A DNA stretch of 64,000 nucleotides from the NCBI GenBank assembly GCA_016707445.1, contig JADJHR010000002.1, positions 66,791-130,790 on the forward strand, read 5' to 3'. Under the pieces are notes generated by a model. It made no database searches. It was not told where the DNA came from and was given only the letters and a program-made list of their open reading frames with translations. The DNA is from Rubrivivax sp. (lineage in GTDB: Bacteria > Pseudomonadota > Gammaproteobacteria > Burkholderiales > Burkholderiaceae_C). Positions 1 to 9,266 of this stretch are shown here, piece after piece. The position numbers and the translations under genes are program-made. How positions within the stretch are numbered: position 1 is the stretch's first letter; each line of letters opens with the position of its first letter.

Positions 1-342
1 CGGCTGGCCCAGCCAGCGCAGCGTGGCGCCGGCCTCGCCGGCCAGGATGGGGTCGTCGTGCACCAGGGGCCCGCAATCGTTGGCGCCGGGGATCGCGGCG
101 GCGCTGAAGACGTCGACCACACCGGGCAGCGCGCGCAGCGTGTCGAGCCGGATGGCCTTCACAACGCCATGCGCCAGCGGCGACAGGCCCAGCGCCGCGT
201 GCAGCGTGCCGGCCAGTTCGGGCAGGTCGTCGGTGTAGGGCGCGCGGCCGCTGACATGCAGCGCAGCCGACTCGTGCGGCAGCGCCACGCCCACCTGCGC
301 AAAGACCGGCTCCTGCAGCGCTGCATCGTTGGGCTTGTTCAT
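1..342 (-). CDS. xdhB: Xanthine dehydrogenase molybdopterin-binding subunit XdhB, N-terminal part (cut by window edge)
   Basis: This is the first ~113 residues of the large molybdenum-cofactor subunit that oxidises hypoxanthine and xanthine to urate. It reads MNKPNDAALQEPVF and then a segment typical of XdhB N-termini (SGRAPYTDDLPELAGTLHAA), followed by a conserved stretch ending in DDPILAGE. The ATG at 342 overlaps the xdhA stop as ATGA, so the two are translationally coupled and are read as one operon. The rest of the gene lies beyond the left edge. The family call is firm, but the active-site residues are not in view. Confidence 0.9.
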   Translation of the reverse strand, partial: MNKPNDAALQEPVFAQVGVALPHESAALHVSGRAPYTDDLPELAGTLHAALGLSPLAHGVVKAIRLDTLRALPGVVDVFSAAAIPGANDCGPLVHDDPILAGEAGATLRWLGQP

Positions 343-1814
343 GCCGAGGTCTCCCGCGCCCACACGCTGAGCGCCGACGCGGGCAGCGGACCATCGACCC
401 GCGTTTCGAGCCAGAAGCGCCGCAACAGGTTCTGCGCCACCTGCAGCCGGTAGGCCGCGCTGGCGCGTTGATCGCTCATCGGCTTGAAATCACCGGCCAA
501 GGCAGCCATGGCTTGTTGCAGCGCTGCCTCGGTCCAGCTCTGGCCGACCAGAGCCGCTTCGGCCGCCGCGGCGCGCTGCACGGTGGCCGCCATGCCGCCG
601 TAAGCCAGTCGCGCGGCAAGCACGCTGCCTTGCGCGTCCAGATCGACCGCCAGCGCCGCGCACAGCGCCGAGATGTCGCTGTCGAAGCGCTTGCTGATCT
701 TGTAGGCCCGCATGCGGGTCTGCGGCTTTGGCAGCGGCACGACCAGGCTGTGCACGAACTCGCCGATTTCGAGCCGGTTCTTCAGGTAGCCGGTGTAGAA
801 GTCAGTGAGCGCCATCTCGCGCCGACGCTCAGCGCGCTGCAGCACGATGCGCGCGCCAAGGGCCATCAGCACGGGGGCCGAATCGCCGATCGGTGAGCCG
901 TTGGCCACGTTGCCACCCATCGTGCCGGCGTGGCGCACCGGCGGCGACGCAAAGCGCAGCCACAGCTCGTGCAGCTGCGGCCAGTGTTCCGCCAGGGCAC
1001 GCCACGCAGCATCCAGTGTTGCTGCGGCGCCGATGTGCAGCCGGCCATCGACGCAGTCGATGCGCTGCAATTCGGCCACGTCGCCGATGAAGATCAGCTC
1101 GGGCAGTTCACGCAGCTGCTTGTTGACCCACAGGCCGATGTCGGTGGCACCGGCCAGCACCAGGGCCTGCGGACGCTCGGCGCGCAGGCGGGCAAACTCG
1201 GCCAGGCTGCGCGGCGCCCAGTAGCGGTCGCGGTAGGCCAGCGGCGGGTCTGTTGCCAAGGTCTGCAACGCTGCGCACAGCGGGTCGCTGTCGAACGCCG
1301 GGGCCGGCCGCTCGAACAGGCTCTGGCCGGCATCCAGGATCGGCCTGTAGCCGGTGCAGCGGCACAGGTTGCCGGCCAGCTCGTCGGCCAGGTCCTGCCG
1401 TGTCGGCGTGGTCGCGGCTGCTGTATGGCGCTGCTGGCAGGCCCACAGCGACATCACGAAACCCGGCGTGCAGAAACCGCACTGCGAGCCGTGGCAGTCG
1501 ACCATGGCCTGTTGCACCGGGTGCAAGGGGCCTTGCGGCGGCGACAGGTCTTCGACCGTGATCACCGCCTTGCCGTCGAGCACCGGCAGGAACTGGATGC
1601 AGGCGTTGACCGTCTGAGTCTGCAGCGCCCCGTCGGCGTCGAGGTGGCCGACCACCACGGTGCAGGCACCACAATCGCCTTCGGCGCAGCCCTCTTTGGT
1701 GCCGGTGCAGCCGGCGTCCTCGCGCAGCCAGTCGAGCAGGCTGCGCGTGGCCGCCGGGCCGTCGACTTCGACGACCTGGCCGCGGTGGACGAAGCGGATC
1801 GGGCGAGTGTTCAT
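339..1814 (-). CDS. xdhA: Xanthine dehydrogenase small subunit XdhA (2Fe-2S and FAD domains)
   Basis: A 491-residue protein that carries electrons from the molybdenum subunit through two 2Fe-2S centres to FAD. The plant-type cluster ligands are C36, C43, C48 and C51 (C-TGTKEG-C-AEGD-C-GA-C). The second cluster uses C112, C115, C151 and C153 (QCGFC and LCRC). The FAD domain follows (LAGATDIGLWV, then GGNVANGSPIGDSAPVLMAL). I start at the ATG at 1814 (MNTRPIRFVHRGQ), because the 24 upstream in-frame codons do not look like the family. It lies divergent from guaD, as expected for purine catabolism genes. A palindrome 55 bp upstream is a possible operator. Confidence 0.93.
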   Translation of the reverse strand: MNTRPIRFVHRGQVVEVDGPAATRSLLDWLREDAGCTGTKEGCAEGDCGACTVVVGHLDADGALQTQTVNACIQFLPVLDGKAVITVEDLSPPQGPLHPVQQAMVDCHGSQCGFCTPGFVMSLWACQQRHTAAATTPTRQDLADELAGNLCRCTGYRPILDAGQSLFERPAPAFDSDPLCAALQTLATDPPLAYRDRYWAPRSLAEFARLRAERPQALVLAGATDIGLWVNKQLRELPELIFIGDVAELQRIDCVDGRLHIGAAATLDAAWRALAEHWPQLHELWLRFASPPVRHAGTMGGNVANGSPIGDSAPVLMALGARIVLQRAERRREMALTDFYTGYLKNRLEIGEFVHSLVVPLPKPQTRMRAYKISKRFDSDISALCAALAVDLDAQGSVLAARLAYGGMAATVQRAAAAEAALVGQSWTEAALQQAMAALAGDFKPMSDQRASAAYRLQVAQNLLRRFWLETRVDGPLPASALSVWARETSA

Positions 1815-1868
1815 CGTGAAGGTGCCTTGGGGCTGGTGGTTTCCCGTAAAGGTAGCGTGACGGGCTGC

Positions 1869-1885
1869 TGCATGTATACGATGCA
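1869..1885. promoter_or_regulatory. Palindrome upstream of xdhA, candidate operator
   Basis: The sequence TGCAT-GTATACG-ATGCA is a perfect 5+5 bp inverted repeat with a GTATAC core. It lies about 55 bp upstream of the xdhA start, in the 241 bp between xdhA and guaD. GTATAC-centred dyads are common among GntR-family operators, but no such regulator is adjacent here. The function is inferred from position and symmetry only. Confidence 0.3.
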
Positions 1886-2055
1886 AACCATACTGCGCCT
1901 CAGAGCTCGGGTATCACCAGGCGGGCCGAAATCGCGAACATCGACCTTCATCGCATCCCGGGCCTGCACACCTTGATCATCGAACGCAGCGTCGCACGGG
2001 CCGCCCCGCGCCCGACCCGCACCGAGCCCGGCGCCGCGCTGCGGCGCCAATCGGC

Positions 2056-3375
2056 ATGATCGCCCTGCGCGCCGACCTGCTCGACTTCACGGCCGAACCC
2101 GACTGGGGCCCGCCATCGATGGCGGGTGTGCGCTGGCGGCCCGACCATTGGCTGCTGATCGGCGACGACGGCCGCATTGCCGGCGTGCAGCCGGGCGACC
2201 AGGCACCGGGCGCCGGCTGCCGCTGCGAGGACCATCGGGGTCGCCTGCTGATGCCGGGGTTCATCGACACCCACGTGCACAGCGCGCAGCTCGACGTCAT
2301 CGCCAGCCACGGCACCGAGCTGCTCGACTGGCTCGAGCGCTACACCTTTCCGTGCGAGCGCGCCTATGCCGACCCGGCGCTGGCAGCGCGCGGCGCCGCA
2401 CTGTTCCTCGACGCGCTGCTGGCGCACGGCACGACCGCGGCGGTGGTCTTTCCCACCGTGCACAAGGTGTCGGCCGAGGCCCTGTTTGCCGCCGCTCATG
2501 AACGTGGCATGCGGCTGATTGCCGGCAAGGTGCTGATGGACCGCCATGCGCCCGACGGCCTGCGCGACGATGTCGACCAGGCCGAACGCGACTGTGTCGA
2601 TCTGATCCAGCGCTGGCACGGCCGCGGTCGCAGCAGCTATGCCGTGACCGTGCGCTTTGCGCCCACCAGCACCCCCGGGCAGCTGGCGATGGCCGGTGCA
2701 CTGTGCGGTGCCGACCCCAGCCTGTACATGCAGACGCACGTCGCGGAAAACCCGGACGAGGTGCAGTGGGTGCGCCAGCTGTTCCCGCAGGCACGCAGCT
2801 ATCTCGACGTCTATGCCAGTGCCGGGTTGTTGCACGCCCGCAGCGTGCTGGCACATGGCATCTGGATCGACGACGCCGATCGTGCCCAGCTGCACGAGCG
2901 CGGCGCCCAGATCGCGTTCTGTCCATCGAGCAACCTGTTCCTGGGCAGTGGCCTGTTCGACTGGCCGGCCACGGCGGCGGCCGGCGTGCAGGTCAGCGTG
3001 GCCAGCGACGTGGGCGGCGGCACCAGCCTGTCGATGCAGCGCACGCTGGCCGACGGCTACAAGGTGCAGGCACTGCTGGCGCGCGGCAGCGGGTCGCCGC
3101 TGAATGCCTTCAGCGCACTGTATGCGGCCACGCGCGGGTCGGCGCGGGCGCTGCAGCTCGACCATGAGATCGGCAGCCTCGAGCCCGGCCGCATGGCCGA
3201 TCTGTGCCTGTGGCAATGGTCGGTGGGCGCGGTCGACGGCCATCGCATGGCGCGCGCGCGCGACCTGCACGAGAAGGTTTTTGCGTGGATGACACTGGCC
3301 GACGACCGCCACCTGCAGGCGGCCTGGATTGCCGGCCGGCAGAGGGTCGGCCGCGGGCAACGGGAGACTGGATGA
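2056..3375 (+). CDS. guaD: Guanine deaminase
   Basis: A 439-residue amidohydrolase that converts guanine to xanthine, feeding the adjacent xanthine dehydrogenase. The zinc-site signature PGFIDTHVHSAQ is near residue 70. Later conserved segments are MQTHVAENPDEVQWV, VLAHGIWID, CPSSNLFLGSGLF and VASDVGGGTSLSM, in the order expected for GuaD. The length matches bacterial GuaD (about 430-440). Its stop overlaps the start of the next gene (ATGA at 3372-3375), so it is the first gene of the importer operon. This supports purine nucleosides or bases as the imported substrate. Confidence 0.95.
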   Translation: MIALRADLLDFTAEPDWGPPSMAGVRWRPDHWLLIGDDGRIAGVQPGDQAPGAGCRCEDHRGRLLMPGFIDTHVHSAQLDVIASHGTELLDWLERYTFPCERAYADPALAARGAALFLDALLAHGTTAAVVFPTVHKVSAEALFAAAHERGMRLIAGKVLMDRHAPDGLRDDVDQAERDCVDLIQRWHGRGRSSYAVTVRFAPTSTPGQLAMAGALCGADPSLYMQTHVAENPDEVQWVRQLFPQARSYLDVYASAGLLHARSVLAHGIWIDDADRAQLHERGAQIAFCPSSNLFLGSGLFDWPATAAAGVQVSVASDVGGGTSLSMQRTLADGYKVQALLARGSGSPLNAFSALYAATRGSARALQLDHEIGSLEPGRMADLCLWQWSVGAVDGHRMARARDLHEKVFAWMTLADDRHLQAAWIAGRQRVGRGQRETG

Positions 3376-4892
3376 GCGCCCTCAGACTCGAGCTCGACGG
3401 CATCAGCAAGCAGTATCCGGCGGTACGCGCCAACGACCGCGTCAGCCTGCGCGTGAAGCCCGGCGAGATCCACGCCGTGCTGGGCGAAAACGGTGCCGGC
3501 AAGAGCACGCTGATGAAGATCATCTACGGCGCCGTGCAGCCCGACGAGGGCACGCTGAAATGGAATGGCCAGCCGGTGCAGGTGCGCAGCCCGGCCGCCG
3601 CACGCGAGCTGGGCATCAGCATGGTCTACCAGCACTTCTCGCTGTTCGACACGCTGACCGTGGCCGAAAACGTCTGGCTGGGGCTGGACAAGGCCGGAAC
3701 GCTGGCCCAGGTGGCGGCGCGCATCAGCGAGGTCGCGCACAGCTACGGTCTGGACATCGACCCGCAGCGCCCGGTGCACACGCTCAGCGTCGGCGAGAAG
3801 CAGCGCGTCGAGATCGTGCGCGCGCTGCTGACGAATCCGCAGCTGCTGATCCTGGACGAACCGACCTCGGTGCTGACGCCGCAGGCGGTGGACAAGCTCT
3901 TCGTCACGCTGCGGGCTTTGAGCGACGGCGGCTGCAGCATCCTGTACATCAGCCACAAGCTCGACGAGATCCGCGCGCTGTGCCACCACTGCACCGTGCT
4001 GCGTGGCGGCAAGGTCACCGGCGAAGTCGACCCCGCGCAGCAGGACAACGCCAGCCTGTCGCGGCTGATGATCGGTGTTGAGCCACCGCCGCTGCGGCAC
4101 GAGCAGCGCAGCGCCGGTGACGTGGTGCTGGCGGTACAGGGGCTGAGCTTGACCCGGCAGGACCCCTTCGGCGTCGACCTGAAGTCGATCGATTTCGAGG
4201 TGCACGCCGGCGAGATCGTCGGCATCGCCGGGGTCTCGGGCAATGGCCAGCAGGAGCTGATGGCCACACTGTCGGGCGAAGACCCGCGTGCGCCACCAGG
4301 CTCGGTGCGGCTGATGGGCCGTGACATTGCCGCCCACTCGCCACGACGGCGCCGCCACCAGGGCCTGCATTTCGTGCCCGAAGAGCGCCTGGGTCGCGGG
4401 GCCGTGCCCACCCTGAGCCTGGCGCACAACACCTTGCTCACGCGCACGTCCACCGTCGGCCGCAGCGGCTGGATCTCAACGAATGACGTGCGCCGGCTGG
4501 CCGAGCACATCATCAACCGTTTTCAGGTCAAGGCCGGCGGGTCGGGGGCGGCCGCGCGCAGCCTGTCGGGCGGCAACCTGCAGAAGTTCATCGTCGGCCG
4601 CGAGATCGACGCCAACCCGCGGCTGCTGATCGTGTCGCAGCCGACCTGGGGCGTCGACGTCGGCGCGGCGGCGCTGATCCGCGGCGAGCTGTTGAAGCTG
4701 CGTGATGCCGGCTGTGCGCTGCTGGTGGTCAGCGAAGAGCTCGACGAGCTGTTCGAGATCAGCGACCGCCTGATCGTCATCGCGCAGGGCCGCATGTCGC
4801 CCAGCGTGCCGATCGCCGAAGCACGGGTCGAGCGCATCGGCGAATGGATGAGCGGCCTGTTCGACCGCGAGGCCCTGCATGCTCAGGCTTGA
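3372..4892 (+). CDS. ABC transporter ATP-binding protein, purine nucleoside (BMP-type) importer
   Basis: A 506-residue ATPase with two tandem ABC domains, as in the NupA/YufO and ribose-type ATPases. The first half has Walker A GENGAGKS, signature LSVGEKQRVEI and Walker B LLILDEPTSVL. The second has GVSGNGQQ in place of Walker A and ends SGGNLQKFIVGREI. A degenerate second site is normal for this family. I start at the ATG at 3372 that overlaps the guaD stop. It is followed by two permeases and a BMP receptor, making a complete importer. The purine substrate is inferred from guaD and xdh next door. Confidence 0.92.
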   Translation: MSALRLELDGISKQYPAVRANDRVSLRVKPGEIHAVLGENGAGKSTLMKIIYGAVQPDEGTLKWNGQPVQVRSPAAARELGISMVYQHFSLFDTLTVAENVWLGLDKAGTLAQVAARISEVAHSYGLDIDPQRPVHTLSVGEKQRVEIVRALLTNPQLLILDEPTSVLTPQAVDKLFVTLRALSDGGCSILYISHKLDEIRALCHHCTVLRGGKVTGEVDPAQQDNASLSRLMIGVEPPPLRHEQRSAGDVVLAVQGLSLTRQDPFGVDLKSIDFEVHAGEIVGIAGVSGNGQQELMATLSGEDPRAPPGSVRLMGRDIAAHSPRRRRHQGLHFVPEERLGRGAVPTLSLAHNTLLTRTSTVGRSGWISTNDVRRLAEHIINRFQVKAGGSGAAARSLSGGNLQKFIVGREIDANPRLLIVSQPTWGVDVGAAALIRGELLKLRDAGCALLVVSEELDELFEISDRLIVIAQGRMSPSVPIAEARVERIGEWMSGLFDREALHAQA

Positions 4893-5949
4893 AGCTCGGC
4901 CGCAGCCGTCGAAGCTGCTGTCGCTGGTGTCGCCGCTGCTGGCGCTGGTGCTGACGGTGCTGATTGGCGTGGCGCTGTTCGTGCTGCTCGGCCAGAACCC
5001 GCTGCGCGGCCTGCAGATGTTCTTCGTCGAGCCGGTGAAGAGCTTGTACGCGTTGTCCGAGCTGTCGATCAAGGCGACGCCGCTGGTGCTGATCGCGCTC
5101 GGCCTGGCAGTGTGCTTTCGCTCCAACGTCTGGAACATCGGCGCCGAAGGGCAGTTCGTGCTCGGTGCCATGGCCGCGGGCTGGGTGGCGATGCAGGCCG
5201 GACCGGAGCTGGCCTGGATGGGCCGCGGCATCGTGCTGCCCATCCTGCTGGCCGGCGTGCTGGGCGGCATGGCCTGGGCGGCCATCGTCGCGCTGCTGCG
5301 CGACCGCTTCAACGCCAACGAGATCCTGGTCAGCCTGATGCTGGTCTACGTGGCCGAACTGCTGCTGTCCTACCTGGTCTACGGGCCCTGGAAGGATCCC
5401 AAGGGCTACAACTTTCCACAGACCATCACCTTCGACGCGGTGACCCAGGTGCCACGCCTGCTGCCCAAGCTGCGTGCCAACATCGGCACCCTGATCGCGC
5501 TGGCCGGTGTGGGCGCGTTGTGGATCTTCATGTTTCGCATCTACCGCGGCTTCGCGCTGCAGGTGGGTGGCCTGGCGCCGCTGGCGGCGCGGTATGCCGG
5601 CTTCTCGTCGCGCAGCGCGCTGTGGACCACGCTGCTGCTGTCGGGCGGCCTGGCCGGCCTGGCCGGCGGGCTGGAGGCCGCCGGACCGCTGGGCCAGCTG
5701 ACGCCCTACGTGCCGGCCGGCTACGGCTTCGCCGCGATCATCGTCGCCTTCGTCGGCCGGCTGCATCCGGTCGGCATTGTCTTTTCGGCGATCTTGATGA
5801 GCATGTTCTACATCGGGGGCGAACTGGCGCAGTCGCGCCTGGGCTTGCCGAAGTCGTTGACCGGGGTGTTCCAGGGCCTGCTGCTGTTCACGCTGCTGGC
5901 CTGCGACACGCTGATCCATTACCGACTGCGATCCGGCAAAGGGAAGTGA
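4879..5949 (+). CDS. ABC transporter permease, purine nucleoside importer (first subunit)
   Basis: A 356-residue polytopic inner-membrane protein of the BPD_transp_2 family (NupB/YufP-like). A hydrophobic N-terminal helix (LLALVLTVLIGVALFVLLG) is followed by the family hallmark SNVWNIGAEGQFVLGAMAA and many further membrane segments. The start overlaps the ATPase gene by 14 bp, indicating coupled translation. It pairs with the second permease downstream to form the membrane channel. Confidence 0.92.
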   Translation: MLRLEARPQPSKLLSLVSPLLALVLTVLIGVALFVLLGQNPLRGLQMFFVEPVKSLYALSELSIKATPLVLIALGLAVCFRSNVWNIGAEGQFVLGAMAAGWVAMQAGPELAWMGRGIVLPILLAGVLGGMAWAAIVALLRDRFNANEILVSLMLVYVAELLLSYLVYGPWKDPKGYNFPQTITFDAVTQVPRLLPKLRANIGTLIALAGVGALWIFMFRIYRGFALQVGGLAPLAARYAGFSSRSALWTTLLLSGGLAGLAGGLEAAGPLGQLTPYVPAGYGFAAIIVAFVGRLHPVGIVFSAILMSMFYIGGELAQSRLGLPKSLTGVFQGLLLFTLLACDTLIHYRLRSGKGK

Positions 5950-5950
5950 C

Positions 5951-6870
5951 ATGGAAAGCTTCGCCTTGCTCATCGCCGCCACGCTCAACGCAGGCACCGT
6001 GCTGGCGCTGGCGGGCTGGGCTTGTTGATCAACGAACGGGCAGGCATCGTCAACCTCGGTGCCGAGGGCATGATGCTGGTGGCCGCGATCGCCGGCTTTG
6101 CCGCCACTGCCACCACCGGCAGCGACTGGCTGGGCTTTGCCGCCGGCATGGGTGCCGGTGCGCTGATGGCGGCAGCCTTCGGTGTGCTGGTGATCTGGCT
6201 GAACACCAACCAGTACGCCACCGGGCTCGCGCTCAGTCTGTTCGGCAGCGGCTTCTCGGCCTTCGTCGGCATCGGCTTCGCGCAGGGCAAGCTGGGTGAG
6301 CGCGCCTCGTTTGCCGTTCCCGGGCTGGCCGACATCCCTTTTGTCGGCCTGGCGCTGTTCCGCCAGCATCCGATGGTGTACGTGGCGATCGGGGTGGCCG
6401 CGACGCTGGCCTGGTTCCTGTACCGCAGCCGTGCCGGCCTGGTGCTGCGTGCGGTGGGTGAATCGCCCGAGTCAGCGCACGCACTGGGCTACCCGGTGCG
6501 CCGCATCCGGCTGGCCGCGGTGTGTGCGGGCGGCGCTTTGTGCGGGCTGGCGGGGTCGTACCTGTCGGTGGTCTATTCGCCGCTGTGGATGGAAGGCATG
6601 GTCGCCGGCAAGGGCTGGATCGCACTGGCGCTGACCACCTTTGCCACTTGGCGACCGGCCCGTGTGCTGCTGGGGGCCTATCTCTTCGGCGGCGTGACCA
6701 TGCTGCAGTTCTACCTGCAGGGTCAGGGTGTCGAGGTGGCCAGCCAGTTCCTCAGCATGCTGCCCTATGTCGCCACCATCGTCGTGCTGGTGCTGATCTC
6801 GCGCAACGCTGATTTCATCCGCATCAACATGCCGGCGTCGATCGGCAAGCCGTTCCATCCGGGCGCCTGA
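5951..6870 (+). pseudogene. ABC transporter permease, second subunit, interrupted by one apparent 1-nt deletion
   Basis: The ATG at 5951, one base after the previous stop, opens MESFALLIAATLNAGTVLAL, the normal N-terminus of a NupC/YufQ-type permease. The frame then ends at a TGA near 6026. The rest (LINERAGIVNLGAEGMMLVAA onward) is open in another frame from 6022. Adding one C to the GGCTGGGC stretch at about 6017 restores ALAGLGLLINERAG and gives 306 residues, the usual length. The importer would not work without this subunit and all its partners are intact. I therefore think a sequencing error is more likely than a dead gene. Confidence 0.85.
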
Positions 6871-6923
6871 TGCGCGCCAACTGATAATTCGACCCCACAC
6901 TTTCAACCCAGGAGCGAGATTCC

Positions 6924-8093
6924 ATGATCCAGCCGTCCAAGCGTGCGTTGCTCAAGTTCACCAGCCTGTCCGTCGTCGCTGCGGCCACGGCTCTGGTCGG
7001 CTGCAGCAAGAAGGAAGAGGCACCGGCCCCGGTGGCCGCGGCGCCGTCGGCCCCGGCCCCGGCCCCGGCGCCCAAGCCCGAGCCGCTGAAGATTGCCTTC
7101 GCCTACGTCGGCCCGGTGGGTGACGGTGGCTGGACCTTTGCGCACGACAACGCGCGCAAGGCGATGGAGAAGGCGTTCGGCGACAAGATCGTCACCAGCT
7201 ACGTCGAAAAGGTGCCCGAGGCGGCCGATGCCGAGCGGGTGTTCCGCGACATGGTCGGCCAGGGCAACAAGCTGATCTTCGGCACCACCTTCGGCTACAT
7301 GGAGCCGATGCTGAAGGTGGCCGCCGACAGCAAGGACGTGAAGTTCGAGCATGCCACCGGCTACAAGCAGGGCGACAACATGCGCACCTACGACAGCCGC
7401 ACCTACGAGGGCGCCTACATGGCCGGCGTGATCGCCGGCGGCATGACCAAGAGCAACACGCTGGGCGTTGTCGGCTCGATCCCCATCCCCGAGGTCATCC
7501 GCAACATCGACAGCTTCACGCTGGGCGCACAGAGCGTGAACCCGAAGGTGAAGACCAAGGTGGTGTGGGTCAACACCTGGTACGACACGGCCAAAGAGAC
7601 CGAGGCCGCGCAGAGCCTGATCAATGGTGGGGCCGACGTGCTGTTCCAGAACACCGACAGCTCGGCCGTGCTGCAGACCGCGGGCAAGAACAAGAAGTGG
7701 GCCTTCGGCTGGGACAGCGACATGACGGCCTACGCGCCCGAGGCCCACCTGGCCAGCGCCGTCATCAACTGGGTGCCGTACTACACCAAGGCAATCGGCG
7801 AAGCGCTGGATGGCAGCTGGAAGGGCGGCGGCCACACCTGGTGGGGCGTGAAGGAAGGTGCGATCGACATCGTGTCGATCAACGACAAGGTGCCGGCCGA
7901 ACTGAAGGACAAGCTGGAGAAGGTCAAGGCCGGCCTGAAGGACGGCAGCTTCGTGATCTGGAAGGGCCCGATCGTCGGCCAGGACGGCAAGCCGGTGCTG
8001 AAGAAGGACGAGCTTGCCGACGACAAGTTCATGAGCGGCATCAACTTCTACGTCAAGGGCGTGGAAGGCAAGTTGCCCAGCGGCGGCAAGTAA
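6924..8093 (+). CDS. BMP family ABC transporter substrate-binding lipoprotein
   Basis: A 389-residue receptor for the importer. The N-terminus (KRALLKFTSLSVVAAATALVGC) is a lipoprotein signal with the lipidated Cys at residue 27. A proline/alanine linker follows (residues 34-53), then the Bmp/PnrA fold starting KIAFAYVGPVGDGGWTFAHD. Other conserved pieces are IFGTTFGYMEP, HATGYKQGDN and DVLFQNTDSSAVLQ. A good Shine-Dalgarno (AGGAG) precedes the ATG at 6924. It is the last gene of the guaD operon and is followed by a strong hairpin. Confidence 0.93.
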   Translation: MIQPSKRALLKFTSLSVVAAATALVGCSKKEEAPAPVAAAPSAPAPAPAPKPEPLKIAFAYVGPVGDGGWTFAHDNARKAMEKAFGDKIVTSYVEKVPEAADAERVFRDMVGQGNKLIFGTTFGYMEPMLKVAADSKDVKFEHATGYKQGDNMRTYDSRTYEGAYMAGVIAGGMTKSNTLGVVGSIPIPEVIRNIDSFTLGAQSVNPKVKTKVVWVNTWYDTAKETEAAQSLINGGADVLFQNTDSSAVLQTAGKNKKWAFGWDSDMTAYAPEAHLASAVINWVPYYTKAIGEALDGSWKGGGHTWWGVKEGAIDIVSINDKVPAELKDKLEKVKAGLKDGSFVIWKGPIVGQDGKPVLKKDELADDKFMSGINFYVKGVEGKLPSGGK

Positions 8094-8120
8094 GCCGCAT
8101 CACCGGACGCATGCGTTCGG

Positions 8121-8147
8121 GCCTGACCCGGCGGTGCCGGGTCAGGC
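8121..8147. terminator. Perfect 12-bp stem hairpin, probable bidirectional terminator
   Basis: GCCTGACCCGGC and GCCGGGTCAGGC are exact reverse complements separated by GGT. The hairpin lies 27 bp after the BMP receptor gene and reaches into the last codons of the convergent diguanylate cyclase gene. There is no T-run on either side, so it may stop transcription poorly on its own or depend on Rho. Confidence 0.6.
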
Positions 8148-9161
8148 CGCGATCACGCGGTCGCGGCCTGCGGACTTGGCCCGGTACAGCGCTGCGTCGG
8201 CGCTGGACAGCAGCGATGCCGCGTCGTCACCGGGGCGCCAGGCGGCCACACCGGCCGAGACCGTGACCGTCATCTCGACGGTCTGCGTGCCGCGATTGCG
8301 CAGCCGGATCCCGCGCGTGCGGCTGCGCAGCGTCTCGGCCACTTGCAGCGCCTTGCTCAGCGAACTCGCGGGCAACAGCACCGCGAATTCCTCGCCACCG
8401 TAACGCGCGCAGGTCATGTCCGGCTCGTCCGGCACGCTGCGCAGCACCGCGCCCAGGCCCTCGAGCACACGGTCGCCCAGTTGGTGACCATGGGTGTCGT
8501 TGACACGCTTGAAGTGGTCGATGTCGAGCATGATCAGACAGTGTTGGGTGCCATTGGGCGGCGGCGTATGCAGCATGTCCTGCAGCTTCTGGTCGAAACC
8601 GCGCCGGTTCAGCACGCGGGTCAGCGGGCACAGGATGGCCTCTTCGCGCGTGCGCAGCAGGTCGGCGCGCAAGCCGTCGATCTCACGCTGGCTGGCGCTG
8701 ACCTGCTGCTGCAGGGTCTGCACCGAGTCGCGCATGGCCTGCGTGCTCACGCGGGCCGACTGCACCTGCTGCGCCAGGTCGGGGCTGGATTCGGCGCTCA
8801 GCGCGCCGCTCAGGTCGGCCAATCGATTGCCGAAGGCCCCAGCGGCTTCGCCGGTGCGGGCGGCCGATTGCACAATGTCGGTCATCACGCGCTGCATGTC
8901 GCCCTGGATGCGCTGTGCCTGGTCGATCCCGACCTCGGCCACATGTGCGGCGTACAGGCGTACCAGCACCGCGTCGTCCAGGCGGGGCGAGGCTTTCAGC
9001 GCTTCTTCCAGCGCCGCGCTCAGGCGCGGATTGATGCCGGCGGCGTGCTCGTAGAACACCGCGAAGCTCATCGGGTTCAGCGGTGCATCGTGCGGCGCAG
9101 CCAACGCCAGTACCTGGCGCAAAAGCGCAACGCTTTCGTCTTTGTTTTGTGAGTAGCGCAT
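8142..9161 (-). CDS. Diguanylate cyclase with soluble N-terminal region
   Basis: A 339-residue protein with a C-terminal GGDEF domain that makes cyclic di-GMP from two GTP. The active-site motif is RYGGEEFAVLL, and the domain opens CPLTRVLNRRGFDQ with metal-binding MLDIDHFKRVNDTHGH. An RxxD inhibitory site is not present at the expected spacing (EPDM is found there), so product inhibition may be absent. Residues 1-160 have no membrane segment. They hold a helical region (QTLQQQVSASQREIDGL) that is likely coiled coil and may control dimerisation. It is convergent with the purine importer operon. The input signal is unknown. Confidence 0.92.
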   Translation of the reverse strand: MRYSQNKDESVALLRQVLALAAPHDAPLNPMSFAVFYEHAAGINPRLSAALEEALKASPRLDDAVLVRLYAAHVAEVGIDQAQRIQGDMQRVMTDIVQSAARTGEAAGAFGNRLADLSGALSAESSPDLAQQVQSARVSTQAMRDSVQTLQQQVSASQREIDGLRADLLRTREEAILCPLTRVLNRRGFDQKLQDMLHTPPPNGTQHCLIMLDIDHFKRVNDTHGHQLGDRVLEGLGAVLRSVPDEPDMTCARYGGEEFAVLLPASSLSKALQVAETLRSRTRGIRLRNRGTQTVEMTVTVSAGVAAWRPGDDAASLLSSADAALYRAKSAGRDRVIAA

Positions 9162-9266
9162 GTTGATCGCTGCTGCTTCGGCATGGGGCCGAGGAGCGCT
9201 GCACTTGTTGTCGGCAGCCAGGCGGCAGGACTTGAGCTCTCCCGACAGGGTTTCTCGCCCCCGCAG

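Noticed and set aside
4777..6369. A 530-codon minus-strand frame
   Set aside because: Antisense to the two permease genes; Gln/His/Arg-rich with no domain.
8121..8147. Riboswitch or attenuator reading of the strong hairpin
   Set aside because: It lies after the last gene of one operon and within the 3' end of the convergent gene, which fits a terminator.
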